Origin: Pseudomonadota bacterium
GTDB taxonomy: Bacteria > Pseudomonadota > Gammaproteobacteria > Xanthomonadales > Rhodanobacteraceae
Reading direction: 5' to 3'
Assembly: GCA_021795435.1 (NCBI GenBank)
Contig: JAJYPJ010000003.1
Location: 32,962-96,961, forward strand
DNA: 64,000 nt
Below the pieces are notes generated by a model that saw only the letters and a program-made list of their open reading frames with translations, did not search any database and had not been told where the DNA came from. Made by a program: the position numbers and the translations under genes. Below, piece after piece: positions 1 to 8,954 of this stretch. The stretch's first letter is position 1. Every line of letters begins with the position of its first letter.

Positions 1-1055
1 CGCACGACATCGGCCTTGTCGGCTGTGTCGCCCGCTCCGGGTACCGGCCGTCCGACGACGGCCTCGAGCAGGTTGTTGAAGGTGACGAGGCCTTCGATAT
101 CGCCGTATTCGTCCACCACCAAGGCCAGTGGCGTCGGGGCGTCCCGGAACTGTTCCAGGAGATCCAATGCGCGCGCGCTGCTTGGAACGTACAGCGGCCT
201 GGCCAGCGTCCGAAACAGATTGATTTGCGTTTCCCCGCGCGTTAGCGGCTCGAGGAGGCTCTTGACCTCAAGGACGCCCAGGACGTCCTTTTCACTGCCC
301 CGATAGACGGGGTAGCGTGAGTAAGGCGTCGTGCGCAGTGTCGCGAGATTGTCGTCCAATTCCCCGGCAGCATCGAGCCACGCAACACGTGTGCGCGGGG
401 TCATGACGCTACCGACACTGCGGTCGCCGAGGCGCAGTACGCGGCTGACCATCGCGCGTTCATCTTCGTCAAGCACGCCCTGCTCCGCACTTTCTGCGAC
501 CAGCAACCGGATCTCATCCTCGGTAATGCGTTCCGGAGCTGCACGGCCGAGTCGCAAAAGCCGCAAGAGTGCGTTGCTGGAGGTATTCAGCAAGAACACG
601 ATCGGTGCCCCTGCGCGCGCCAATGCAAGCATGGGCGCGCCGACCAGCAGGGCAACTTTCTCGGGTGCGACGAGCGCCAGTCGCTTGGGTACAAGTTCGC
701 CGATCACGATGTTGAGATACGTAATCAGGGAAATGCCGACTACGTAGCCCAAGGGACGCGCATATGGAAGCAGGGGCATCCAGCCGAGCCCCTTCAGCCA
801 CAGCATGATGTGATCGCCGATGTTGGCGCCGGTTACGACACCCGTGACGATCGCAATCAAGGTGATGCCTACCTGGACCGTCGAAAGGAAGTGCTCTGGC
901 GACTGCGCCAGCCTGAGCGCGAGCGCAGCCCGCGTGCTCGTGCGCGCCATCTGCTTCAGCCGCGAGCGTCTTGCGGTGACGATGGCCATTTCGGAAAGAG
1001 CGAAAAAGCCATTGGCCAACGCCAGGAGCAGCACCATCCCCAGTTCGGTCAGCAT
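1..1055 (-). CDS. Hemolysin-family CNNM/CBS membrane protein (3' truncated)
   Basis: The gene runs off the left edge of the window, so only about 351 N-terminal codons are visible. It starts at ATG (MLTELGMVLLLALANGFFAL), followed by hydrophobic segments typical of the DUF21/CNNM domain. Next come paired CBS-like motifs (SVMTPRTRVAWLDA, then a second block ending near LALVVDEYGDIEGLVT). This order, transmembrane DUF21 then CBS pair, is that of the HlyC/CorC or UPF0053 family of inner-membrane proteins linked to divalent cation or heavy-metal export. A C-terminal CorC_HlyC domain would lie outside the window. The family assignment is strong but the transported ion cannot be told from sequence. 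The ORF track misses the gene because it has no stop codon in the window. Confidence 0.88.
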   Translation of the reverse strand, partial: MLTELGMVLLLALANGFFALSEMAIVTARRSRLKQMARTSTRAALALRLAQSPEHFLSTVQVGITLIAIVTGVVTGANIGDHIMLWLKGLGWMPLLPYARPLGYVVGISLITYLNIVIGELVPKRLALVAPEKVALLVGAPMLALARAGAPIVFLLNTSSNALLRLLRLGRAAPERITEDEIRLLVAESAEQGVLDEDERAMVSRVLRLGDRSVGSVMTPRTRVAWLDAAGELDDNLATLRTTPYSRYPVYRGSEKDVLGVLEVKSLLEPLTRGETQINLFRTLARPLYVPSSARALDLLEQFRDAPTPLALVVDEYGDIEGLVTFNNLLEAVVGRPVPGAGDTADKADVV

Positions 1056-1612
1056 GGCCGGAACGCATCGAAATGCATGGTGCGAGTGTACCAAGCAGTC
1101 ATGGGCTGTCGGTTTCAGGCAAACGCACGGCAATCGAGGGCAATCGCGCAGCGCCAGACGGCCCGGTGTGCGGCGGCCACACCGCTGGCTCGCCGCGCGG
1201 AGAGCGGGTGGGAGGGTGGCGCGATGGTGGCCCAGTGACTGAATCGGCCTCGGTGCGCCTATCCGCCGATGGCATGGCGGGCCGTGCCACGCGATGATCT
1301 GCGGCTGGACGGTGTCAGCTCTCGACCGTCCCTCCGCACGCCGGAGGCGTGCGGCCAGAGTCGATCAGGGCGATGGCATGGGTCGAGCCCGCGCAAGGAC
1401 ATGGGGCGAGGGGGGGGGCTTGCTGGCGCCGGGCCGCCCCCAGCCGCTGATCATCATTGCGGGGAGGCCTCTGCGGCGCATTGTCCTTGCCTAGAGGGCG
1501 AACCACGTTAGGCAATACCGAGCCCCATCAGTGGCCCCGCCGCGCGCCAAAGGGGCATTGCCGAGAAGCGACCCACAACGCCGACGCCTACGCGCAGTGG
1601 CGGAGCTAGAAA
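1056..1612. other. Intergenic region with no supported gene
   Basis: About 550 bases lie between the CNNM gene start and the tRNA-Leu terminator. Short ORFs occur in several frames, but none has recognisable protein composition or a good ribosome binding site. A run of nine G residues lies at 1410-1418. A 7-bp inverted repeat (TTGCCTA/TAGGCAA) surrounds about 1486-1515. I see no RNA gene here. Confidence 0.5.
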
Positions 1613-1644
1613 CCAAAAACGCCAAGCCATTCCGTGGCTTGGCG
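1613..1644 (-). terminator. Rho-independent terminator of tRNA-Leu
   Basis: On the minus strand a perfect 10-bp stem (CGCCAAGCCA / TGGCTTGGCG) closes a 5-base loop and is followed by TTTTTGG. It begins 9 bases past the tRNA CCA end, so it is the expected terminator of the monocistronic tRNA transcript. Confidence 0.88.
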
Positions 1645-1652
1645 TCGCATGA

Positions 1653-1737
<85 letters not shown>

Positions 1738-1786
1738 AGGTGGTTCGCACACTCTCGAAGGCCCGGCATTCGCGTGCGAGCCGCGT

Positions 1787-1815
1787 AATCTAGGTCTGCA
1801 ACCTGGCTTTGTCAA
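1787..1815 (-). promoter_or_regulatory. Sigma-70 promoter of tRNA-Leu
   Basis: On the minus strand TTGACA (1810-1815) is separated by exactly 17 bases from TAGATT (1787-1792), a perfect -35 box and a good -10 box. The -10 box lies about 50 bases before the mature tRNA 5' end, leaving a leader of roughly 40 nt for RNase P. A GC-rich GCGCGG discriminator follows, as is common for stringently controlled stable RNA genes. Confidence 0.8.
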
Positions 1816-1860
1816 CGCGTGCGGCTTGCAATTCGGCACCGTGTCGGCGAGGCTGCTTGA

Positions 1861-4098
1861 ATGACAGACTCTGATCGCGGCAAGCGCCGCGGCAAGAACA
1901 AGCCGCGTGCGTCCGCATCGCGGACGGCGTCGGGCATACGCGACCCGCAGGCGGCCCGGGAAGCCGCGCGTTACGAGCGACCGATTCCCAGCCGCGAAGC
2001 GATTCTCCTTCTGCTGGACAGGCATGCGGCGCCGATGACGGGGGAAGCCATCGCGTCGGGGCTTGATCTTGTCGACGAGGAACGGCGTGCCGCGCTTGGC
2101 AAACGGTTGGCCGCGATGTTGCGGGATGGCCAGCTACTGCTCAATCGCCGCGGGGGCTATGCGCCGGTGCGCAAGCTGGATCTGATTGCCGGCCAGGTCA
2201 TCGCCAACGCCGAGGGGTATGGTTTCCTGCGCGCCGATGGCGGGGGCGACGACCTGTATCTGGCGCCGCTGGAGATGCGCAAGGTATTGCATGGAGACCG
2301 CGTCCTGGCGAGCGTGGTCGGGGTCGATCGCCGCGGGCGTCGACAAGGGGCCATCATCGAAATCCTGGAACGGCGCAGTCCGCGGTTGGTAGGCCGCGCG
2401 GTGCACGCGCGTGGCATCGTGACCGTGGTGCCGGATGACCGGCGGCTCGCGCAGCCGTTGCTGATTCCACCCGGCCTGCAATTGGGCGCGCAGGACGGCC
2501 AGATTGTTGTAGCGGAGATCACCGATCCGCCCGACGGGTTGCGCGGGCCGATCGGCCGCATCATCGAGGTTCTGGGCGAACGGCTCACACCTTCGCTCAT
2601 CGTGCGCATGGCCATTGCCGCCCACGATCTGCCGCAGCAGTGGCCGGAAGCCGCGAGTGATGAAGCCGCTGCGCAACCATTGCATGTGGACTCGACGATG
2701 CACGCGGGTCGGGAAGACCTGCGTGCACTGCCGCTGGTGACGATCGATGGCGAGGATGCTCGCGACTTCGACGATGCGGTCCATGCCAAACCGCTGGCGG
2801 GCGGCGGCTTCCGGCTGTGGGTCGCCATCGCGGATGTCTCCCATTACGTGCCCGTGGGCAGCGCTTTGGATCGAGAAGCCGAGGCGCGTGGGACGTCCGT
2901 CTACTTCCCTGGATTCGTGGTGCCGATGCTTCCGGAAGTGCTTTCCAACGGTGTTTGTTCACTGAATCCGGAGGTCGACCGCCTTGCATTGGTTTGCGAG
3001 ATGCGAATCGACGAGTCGGGGCAGGTCACGCGTTCGCGCTTCATGCGCGCGGTCATTCGCTCGCACGCGCGGCTGACCTATACGCAGGTTTGGCAGGCGC
3101 TGAGCGGCGAGCCCGCGGCGAGGGCGGCGCTTGGGGCCCTGTGGCCTGCGGTAAGCGACCTGCACGCGCTTTACCGTGGGCTTGCCGCCGCGCGAATGGA
3201 GCGGGGCGCCATCGAGTTCGATGGGCTAGAAATGCAGTTTCGCCTCGACGCGGCGGGTGAAGTGCAGGCGCTTGGGGCGTACGAGCGAAATGATGCACAC
3301 CGGCTGATCGAGGAATGCATGATTGCCGCCAACGTGCAGGCGGCCCGATTCCTGTCCCGTCGTCACTTGCCGGCGCCGTACCGGGTTCACGACAAGCCAC
3401 CTCAGGAGAAGTACGCCGAACTGGCCGAATTCCTGAGGGAGTTCAAGCTTCGCTTGCCCGCGTGGGATGCAGTGAAGCCCAGTGATTTCGCACACTTGCT
3501 GGCACGCGTACGGGCCCGCCCGGAAGCACTGCTGCTGCAGTCCGTGTTGCTTCGCGTCCAGTCCCTCGCCGTCTATCAGGCGCAGAACGGCGGGCACTTC
3601 GGGCTGGCGCTGGAGGCTTATACCCACTTCACGTCGCCGATCCGGCGCTATCCGGACCTGCTGGTGCATCGCGCGATTGGTCATGCGCTTGCAGGCCACC
3701 CGCGCGAGGACTACCGATATTCACAGGAGCAGATGGCGGGCCTTGCGCAGCGTTGCTCTCGTCGTGAGCGCGTCGCCGATGAAGCCGAGCGGGAAGTCGA
3801 TGAACGATATCGGTGTGCGTTCATGGAGCGTCACGTGGGGGCGCGGTACGCAGGTGTCGTAACCGGGGTCACGTCCTTTGGCCTGTTTGTCGAAATGGTC
3901 GAGACACGAATCAGCGGCTTGGTGCATGTCACCCAGCTACCCGCCGATTACTACCATTTCGACGCCCAGCGCCGGCTATTGAGCGGCGAGCGCACCCGTC
4001 GAGCTTGGCGACTGGGCGATCGGGTGCAGGTCCAGGTGCTGCGCGCCAGCCTTGAGGATCGGAAGATCGACCTGAAGCTGGTCGAGGGGCGGACTTGA
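1861..4098 (+). CDS. rnr: Ribonuclease R
   Basis: A 745-residue processive 3'-5' exoribonuclease that degrades structured RNA and takes part in trans-translation-linked decay and rRNA quality control. The N-terminal winged-helix region (about residues 40-100) is followed by a cold-shock domain (VIANAEGYGFLRADG, about 115). The RNB catalytic domain carries the acidic cluster DGEDARDFDDAV near residue 297. A C-terminal S1 domain (YAGVVTGVTSFGLFVEM) ends almost at the stop. E. coli RNase R is about 813 residues with a long basic tail; this one lacks that tail. The stop overlaps rlmB by one base (TGATG), so the two are co-transcribed, as in E. coli. Confidence 0.96.
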   Translation: MTDSDRGKRRGKNKPRASASRTASGIRDPQAAREAARYERPIPSREAILLLLDRHAAPMTGEAIASGLDLVDEERRAALGKRLAAMLRDGQLLLNRRGGYAPVRKLDLIAGQVIANAEGYGFLRADGGGDDLYLAPLEMRKVLHGDRVLASVVGVDRRGRRQGAIIEILERRSPRLVGRAVHARGIVTVVPDDRRLAQPLLIPPGLQLGAQDGQIVVAEITDPPDGLRGPIGRIIEVLGERLTPSLIVRMAIAAHDLPQQWPEAASDEAAAQPLHVDSTMHAGREDLRALPLVTIDGEDARDFDDAVHAKPLAGGGFRLWVAIADVSHYVPVGSALDREAEARGTSVYFPGFVVPMLPEVLSNGVCSLNPEVDRLALVCEMRIDESGQVTRSRFMRAVIRSHARLTYTQVWQALSGEPAARAALGALWPAVSDLHALYRGLAAARMERGAIEFDGLEMQFRLDAAGEVQALGAYERNDAHRLIEECMIAANVQAARFLSRRHLPAPYRVHDKPPQEKYAELAEFLREFKLRLPAWDAVKPSDFAHLLARVRARPEALLLQSVLLRVQSLAVYQAQNGGHFGLALEAYTHFTSPIRRYPDLLVHRAIGHALAGHPREDYRYSQEQMAGLAQRCSRRERVADEAEREVDERYRCAFMERHVGARYAGVVTGVTSFGLFVEMVETRISGLVHVTQLPADYYHFDAQRRLLSGERTRRAWRLGDRVQVQVLRASLEDRKIDLKLVEGRT

Positions 4099-4856
4099 TG
4101 CAGGCGGAATGGATTGTCGGCATCAATCCCGTCGAGGCCGTTCTGGGCGAAGGGGCGATGCGTGTGCGGGAAGTCTGGATCGAGCGTGATGCGCGGAACC
4201 CCCGACTGGCCGCGCTGACCGCCCTCGCGCGTCGCCAAGGCATCGCCGTGGAGCTGCGGCCGCGATCGGCACTGGATCGGGTCGCGTCGGGTGCGCGCCA
4301 CCAGGGTATCGCGGCGCAATGCGTCGCCGCAGCGATGCATACCGAGCAAACACTGCCGGAATTGCTGGATGCGGCCGGCCGCGAGGCACTGTTTCTGGTG
4401 CTGGATGGCGTTACCGACCCCCATAACCTCGGTGCCTGCGTGCGCTCGGCGGCTGCGGCGGCGGCGACGGCCGTGATTGTCCCGCGCGACCGCGCTGTTG
4501 GCCTGACACCTGTTGCGCGGCGTGCCGCTGCGGGCGGCGCTGAACGCGTGCCCCTTCTTCAGGTCACCAATCTGTCGCGCACACTGGCGACGCTCAAAGA
4601 CGCCGGGGTCTGGTTGGTGGCATTGGATAGCGCCATCGATGGCGCGCGCGCGCTGGAGCAGATCGACCTCACCGTTCCGTCGGCACTGGTCCTGGGCGCC
4701 GAGGGCGAAGGCATGCGTCGATTGACCCGTGAGGCATGTGACTATAGGGCGTGCATTCCCATGGCGGGTACCATGGAAAGCCTGAATGTATCAGTCGCGG
4801 CCGGCATTGCCTTGTTCGAGGCGCTGCGGCAGCGCCGCAGCGGGAGGCCAGCATGA
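4098..4856 (+). CDS. rlmB: 23S rRNA (guanosine(2251)-2'-O)-methyltransferase RlmB
   Basis: A SPOUT-class 2'-O-methyltransferase that modifies G2251 in the P-loop of 23S rRNA. The N-terminal substrate-binding domain (GINPVEAVLGE) is followed by the SpoU motifs NLGACVRSAAAA, LVLGAEGEGMRRLT and IPMAGTMESLNVSVA, which form the knotted SAM site. About 252 residues, the normal family length. I prefer the ATG that overlaps the rnr stop over the TTG one codon earlier in the ORF track. Its own stop overlaps the start of the next gene (ATGA), which suggests translational coupling through the three-gene unit. Confidence 0.95.
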   Translation: MQAEWIVGINPVEAVLGEGAMRVREVWIERDARNPRLAALTALARRQGIAVELRPRSALDRVASGARHQGIAAQCVAAAMHTEQTLPELLDAAGREALFLVLDGVTDPHNLGACVRSAAAAAATAVIVPRDRAVGLTPVARRAAAGGAERVPLLQVTNLSRTLATLKDAGVWLVALDSAIDGARALEQIDLTVPSALVLGAEGEGMRRLTREACDYRACIPMAGTMESLNVSVAAGIALFEALRQRRSGRPA

Positions 4857-5122
4857 CGTTGCAATGGTTTGATTACGTCGGTTTTGCAGGGGCGGCGCTG
4901 ATTGTGCTCGCTTATTTCCTGGTGCAGTCCGGTCGCTTGCGCGGTGATGGACTTGGCAACCAGCTCTGCAACGCGCTGGGCGCGCTGGCCGTGATTGTTT
5001 CGCTGGTGCTCGGCACCTTCAATTGGCCGGCCTTCGCGCTGGAGCTGGCCTGGTTCACGATCAGCGTGTACGGAATGGCTTCGGGCGCGCGACGAAAACG
5101 CCGCGCGCACCTGTTCCGCTAG
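4853..5122 (+). CDS. Small integral membrane protein (CBU_0592-like)
   Basis: An 89-residue protein starting MTLQWFDYVGF at an ATG that overlaps the rlmB stop and has GGGAGG just upstream. Three hydrophobic stretches fill most of it (about residues 5-25, 32-55 and 58-75), followed by a basic tail (ARRKRRAHLFR) expected to face the cytoplasm. It resembles the small CBU_0592-type membrane proteins common in Proteobacteria. No function is known to me. The ORF track shows it only as a longer frame with a spurious extension. Its stop codon interlocks with the convergent cysK stop within CTAG. Confidence 0.78.
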   Translation: MTLQWFDYVGFAGAALIVLAYFLVQSGRLRGDGLGNQLCNALGALAVIVSLVLGTFNWPAFALELAWFTISVYGMASGARRKRRAHLFR

Positions 5123-6090
5123 GGGTTGGCGCCAGGTTCCTGCGATTGCAACCAGCTGTCGTCCGAGCCTTCGTTGACGCCTTCGAAAAGCCAGGTCGAC
5201 AGGTAGCGTTCGCCCGTGTCCGGCAGCATGGCCAGCAGCACGCTTCCGGGCTGCGCCTGCCGCGCGACCTGCAGGGCCGCGGCGAAGGTGCCGCCGCAGG
5301 ACAACCCGACCAGCAGGCCTTCCTCTCGTGCCAGCGCGCGCGCTTGTTCCCGCGCATCATCCTCGCCCACCGTGACGACACGCTGCACCACGGATCGGTC
5401 CAGTACTCCGGGCACGAAATCCGGCGTCCAGCCCTGGATCTTGTGGGGATGCCACTCCCCGCCCTCCAGCAGGGCGGCGTTGGCTGGTTCGGCGGCGATG
5501 GTCTCAACGTCCGGACGAGCCAATCGCAGCATCTGGCCAACGCCGCTGAGCGTGCCGCCGGTGCCCCATCCGGAAACGAAATAATCGAGGCGCCGGCCGG
5601 CGAAATCCTGAAGGATTTCCGCGGCAGTCGTGTTGCGGTGCCACGCCGGGTTGGCCGGATTGTCGAACTGGCGCGTCAGGAATGCGCCATGACGATCGGC
5701 GAACTCCTGTGCACGGCGGACCATTCCGGTGCCACGCTCCGCAGCCGGCGTGAGGATGACCTTGGCGCCATAGGCGCGCATCAACTTCCGGCGCTCGATC
5801 GAGAAGGTCTCGGTCATGAACGCGACGAATGGGTAGCCGCGTGAAGCGCAGACCATGGCCAGCGCGACTCCCGTGTTGCCCGAGGTGGCCTCGACGACCA
5901 TCTGCCCAGGCTTGAGCGCGCCAGTGCGCTCGGCGTCGAGGATCACCGCCAGTGCAAGGCGGTCCTTGACGGATCCCCCGGGGTTGAACGCCTCGACCTT
6001 GACATACATCTCGATGCCGGGCGGCGCCAGCCGATTGACGCGCACGACGGGCGTGCGGCCGATGGCGTCAGTAATGCTATTCAGGATCAT
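5119..6090 (-). CDS. cysK: Cysteine synthase (O-acetylserine sulfhydrylase)
   Basis: A 323-residue PLP enzyme making cysteine from O-acetylserine and sulfide. The PLP lysine sits in NPGGSVKDR, the substrate loop is TSGNTG, the phosphate-binding glycine loop is GWGTGGTLSG, and HKIQG and PDTGERYLST are CysK-type motifs. The start MILNSITDAIGRTP follows a strong GGTGGAGG; the track's 10-residue extension is unlikely. The family also includes CysM. Motifs such as ETFSIERRKLM and HKIQG favour CysK, but GLSCGG replaces the usual GISSGA. It is transcribed convergently to the rnr-rlmB unit. Confidence 0.88.
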   Translation of the reverse strand: MILNSITDAIGRTPVVRVNRLAPPGIEMYVKVEAFNPGGSVKDRLALAVILDAERTGALKPGQMVVEATSGNTGVALAMVCASRGYPFVAFMTETFSIERRKLMRAYGAKVILTPAAERGTGMVRRAQEFADRHGAFLTRQFDNPANPAWHRNTTAAEILQDFAGRRLDYFVSGWGTGGTLSGVGQMLRLARPDVETIAAEPANAALLEGGEWHPHKIQGWTPDFVPGVLDRSVVQRVVTVGEDDAREQARALAREEGLLVGLSCGGTFAAALQVARQAQPGSVLLAMLPDTGERYLSTWLFEGVNEGSDDSWLQSQEPGANP

Positions 6091-6269
6091 GAAGCCTCCA
6101 CCATCAAGTCGTGGGGTCATCGCTCGGGGACCGATCGCGGCATCCCCTCAGGCAGCGTGGCCGGGCCCGCGCGGCCCGCCAAGACCAAGCCTGAACTCTA
6201 CGCGGCCGCAGGCGGAGCGGCAATTGGCGTTGGCATCCTGCGGGCACAGGACATTTTCCGCAGGTGCAA

Positions 6270-6998
6270 TCAGCGCCGCGGATGCTCCGGATCGATCACC
6301 GTGGTCGAACTGAGGTCACCCTTCTTGCGGGGTTCCTGCAAGGGGGTGCCGGTGACGAGAAACCAGACATTCTCGGCAATGTTGGTCGCATGGTCGCCGA
6401 TCCGCTCGATGTTCTTGGCCATGAACAGTACATGCGTCGACGGTGTGATGTTGCGCGGGTCTTCCATCATGTACGTCAACAATTCGCGAAACAGTGATGT
6501 GTAAAGTGCGTCCAGCTCGACATCGCGTTCCCAGACGGCGCGGGCCAAGTCAGCATTGCCATCCTGGTAGGCGGTCAGCACGTCGCGGACAAGATCGACG
6601 GCTGTCTCCGCAAGTGCCGGCAGATTGGCGGCTGGTGCGATCGGCGCGCTGAGATTCAGCGCCATGCTGCGCTTGGCCACGTTGGCCGCGTAGTCGCCGA
6701 TGCGCTCGATGTCGGCCGCGATACGCAATGCCGCCATGACCTCGCGGAGATCGCGAGCCATGGGCTGTCGGCGCGCCAGCAACAGAAGCACGTCATGGCT
6801 GACCGACGTCTCGATCTGGTCGATCGCTTCGTCGTTGAGAATCACGCGTTCCGCCGCACGGCTGTCACGTCGTTCCAGGACGTCCATCGATGCTTCGATC
6901 TGGGCTACCGCAATCTGGCCCATTCGCGCCAGTTCGCCCTTGAGGCGCGCGAGTTCCTCGTCGTAACTGCGCAGGATATGGTCGCTGCCGGTCGGCAT
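6270..6998 (-). CDS. phoU: Phosphate-specific transport system accessory protein PhoU
   Basis: A 242-residue all-helical cytoplasmic protein with two PhoU repeats. It links PstB activity to the PhoR/PhoB sensor and represses the Pho response when phosphate is plentiful. Conserved repeat motifs include AALRIAADIERIGDYAANVAKR and the second-repeat MAKNIERIGDHATNIAENVWF, both bearing the metal-binding E/D pattern. It is the last gene of the pstSCAB-phoU operon, 24 bases after pstB. Confidence 0.95.
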   Translation of the reverse strand: MPTGSDHILRSYDEELARLKGELARMGQIAVAQIEASMDVLERRDSRAAERVILNDEAIDQIETSVSHDVLLLLARRQPMARDLREVMAALRIAADIERIGDYAANVAKRSMALNLSAPIAPAANLPALAETAVDLVRDVLTAYQDGNADLARAVWERDVELDALYTSLFRELLTYMMEDPRNITPSTHVLFMAKNIERIGDHATNIAENVWFLVTGTPLQEPRKKGDLSSTTVIDPEHPRR

Positions 6999-7022
6999 GG
7001 TGACTTCCTCTGAATGCCCGAA

Positions 7023-7826
7023 TCAGCCGAAGCGTCCGGTGACGTAGTCTTCGGTCTGCTTTTTGTCGGGTGTCGTGAAGATCTTTTCCGTGTCCCCGAA
7101 CTCGATCAATTCGCCCATGTACATGAAGGCCGTCTTGTCGGATACACGGGCCGCTTGTTGCATGTTGTGGGTCACGATGACGATCGTGAAATCGCGCTTG
7201 AGCTCTTCGATCAACTGCTCGATGCGACCGGTTGCAATCGGATCCAAGGCCGATGTGGGTTCGTCGAGGAGCAGGACTTCCGGCTTGAGCGCGATGGCGC
7301 GCGCAATGCAGAGTCGTTGCTGTTGGCCCCCGGAGAGGCCCAGCGCGCTCTGCTTGAGCTTGTCTTTCGCCTCGTCCCACAGGGCGGCCTGACGAAGCGC
7401 CTGCTCTACGCGAGCATCCATCTGCGAACGGGCCAGGCGCTCATGATGCCGGATGCCGTAGGCGATGTTCTCGTAGATCGACATCGGGAATGGCACGGGC
7501 TTCTGGAAGACCATGCCTACTTTGCTGCGCAGCCTGTTAAGGGAATAGCGTGAATCGAGGATGTTCTCCCCGTCCAGCAGCACTTCGCCGCGCGCGACGA
7601 GCTTCGGATAGATCGCATAGATGCGGTTGAAGATCCGCAGGAGCGTGGATTTGCCGCATCCCGAGGGGCCGATGATCGCCGTGACCTGGCGTTCAGGCAC
7701 ATCCATCGTGACGCTTTTGAGTGCATGAAAGCTCTGATAGAAAAAGTCCAGGCGACGCACCACGATCTTGGTTGCAACGGTAGCCGCCCGTGGGGGCAGG
7801 TGGGGATCGGCAGCGGCATCAGTCAT
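7023..7826 (-). CDS. pstB: Phosphate ABC transporter ATP-binding protein PstB
   Basis: A 267-residue ATPase that energises high-affinity phosphate import through PstC/PstA. It shows Walker A (GPSGCGKST), the ABC signature [14 protein letters not shown], Walker B ([13 protein letters not shown]) and the switch histidine in [16 protein letters not shown]. The start [12 protein letters not shown] follows AAGGTG. It overlaps by 8 bases the end of a small ORF that fills the gap after pstA. Confidence 0.96.
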   Translation of the reverse strand: MTDAAADPHLPPRAATVATKIVVRRLDFFYQSFHALKSVTMDVPERQVTAIIGPSGCGKSTLLRIFNRIYAIYPKLVARGEVLLDGENILDSRYSLNRLRSKVGMVFQKPVPFPMSIYENIAYGIRHHERLARSQMDARVEQALRQAALWDEAKDKLKQSALGLSGGQQQRLCIARAIALKPEVLLLDEPTSALDPIATGRIEQLIEELKRDFTIVIVTHNMQQAARVSDKTAFMYMGELIEFGDTEKIFTTPDKKQTEDYVTGRFG

Positions 7827-8061
7827 GGGTCACCTTGGTGCGGACCTGGCGCGGCCGCAAGTGCAGGCAGGGGATGCGCATGGACGTGGCAGCGGCGAAT
7901 CCACCGGTCCACGCCATTGCAAGCCGCCGATCATAAGCGGTCCTGCCGGGACGTAGCAGCGTTCGCGCCGGCCTGGCGGCCGCGACCAGCGATCGCGCGG
8001 CCCGCGCAGCCGCGCGATTGCGGGCGATGGCGCCATCCGGCGTTCCGATCCACGCCGTCAT
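7819..8061 (-). CDS. Possible small protein between pstA and pstB
   Basis: An 80-codon frame whose ATG overlaps the pstA stop (ATGA) and whose stop overlaps pstB by 8 bases, so it fills the gap exactly as a coupled gene would. The product ([20 protein letters not shown]...) is rich in Ala and Arg, has no motif I recognise and no clear membrane segment. The alternative is a non-coding spacer, because a strong hairpin lies inside it at 7990-8020. Pst operons normally have pstA and pstB adjacent, so the gap itself is odd. Confidence 0.3.
   Translation of the reverse strand: MTAWIGTPDGAIARNRAAARAARSLVAAARPARTLLRPGRTAYDRRLAMAWTGGFAAATSMRIPCLHLRPRQVRTKVTHD
7990..8020. repeat. GC-rich hairpin inside the pstA-pstB spacer
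   Basis: A 12-nt arm CGATCGCGCGGC and its near-perfect complement (11 of 12) flank a 7-base loop. In the leftward pst mRNA it would form a very stable stem without a U-run. It could be a stability or attenuation element, or a by-product of GC-rich coding sequence. Confidence 0.45.
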
Positions 8062-8954
8062 GGGTTGCGGCGAACGGCGAGGCGGCTGATGGACAGCCGG
8101 GCTAACAGGGTGATGGCGAGGACGAACAGCGTAATGAGCAGCGCCGCCGCATAAGCCAGCGCATGGGCCGATGCGAACGGCTCATTGATGAATGACCAGA
8201 TCACATAGGTCAGATACGCCACGGGTTCATGCGTGAGATGGCCGCTCCAGTAATAGTTGGACCAGTTCACGGTGTAGATCAACGGCGCCGTTTCACCCAT
8301 CGAAATGGCCATTGCCAGCAGTATGCCGGTCAGCACACGCGGCGCGCATTCGCGGAGCAGCACGCGCGCGACGAGGTTCGCTTGGCTGGCGCCGAGGGCG
8401 TAGCCAGCCTCGCGCAGTTCCGCCGGCACGCCACGCATCGCCAGTTCGGTCGTGCGAAGCATGTAGGGCGCGATCATCATGGCCAGGGTGATGCAGCCGG
8501 CAGCCAGCGAGAAATGCCAGTCCAGCGTGGTGACCATGGTCAGGTAGCCAAACAGGCCGAAGACGATTGATGGCACGCCGACCAGGACGTCGGCCACGAA
8601 GCGGACGGTTCGCGCGAAGGGGTCACGGCTGAACTCGCTGACGTAGATCCCGCCGAGGACGCCGACAGGAACGGCCAGCAGCAGCGCGCCGAAGGTCAGA
8701 AGCGCGCTGCCTTCGATGGCATTAAGCAGTCCACCCGCAATGCCGCTCGTGGGCGTGACGAACAATTGCCAGTTGAGTGCGGAGAATCCTCGTCGGAAAA
8801 CGACGTAGAGGATGTCCAGCAGGGCGAGGGCCAGTGCGCCGAACGCCAGGGCACTCGCGGCCCAGCCGATCCAGCTGCTCAGTGCGCGCGCGCGCAGGCG
8901 GCGCTCGGAGGCCAGGGCGCGCGCCTTGGCCAAGCCATCAGGCAGCGCGCTCAT
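8058..8954 (-). CDS. pstA: Phosphate ABC transporter permease PstA
   Basis: A 298-residue inner-membrane permease that pairs with PstC to form the phosphate channel. It has about six hydrophobic segments. The binding-protein-dependent transport EAA-type loop is ELREAGYALGASQANLVARVLL, and the GVPSIVFGLFGYLTMV block is typical of PstA. Its ATG overlaps the pstC stop (ATGA), indicating translational coupling. The length matches the family. Confidence 0.95.
   Translation of the reverse strand: MSALPDGLAKARALASERRLRARALSSWIGWAASALAFGALALALLDILYVVFRRGFSALNWQLFVTPTSGIAGGLLNAIEGSALLTFGALLLAVPVGVLGGIYVSEFSRDPFARTVRFVADVLVGVPSIVFGLFGYLTMVTTLDWHFSLAAGCITLAMMIAPYMLRTTELAMRGVPAELREAGYALGASQANLVARVLLRECAPRVLTGILLAMAISMGETAPLIYTVNWSNYYWSGHLTHEPVAYLTYVIWSFINEPFASAHALAYAAALLITLFVLAITLLARLSISRLAVRRNP

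Noticed and set aside
4751-5122. 123-codon version of the small membrane protein
   Set aside because: The first 34 codons lie inside rlmB in another frame. The ATG at 4853 has a good ribosome site and gives the conserved start.
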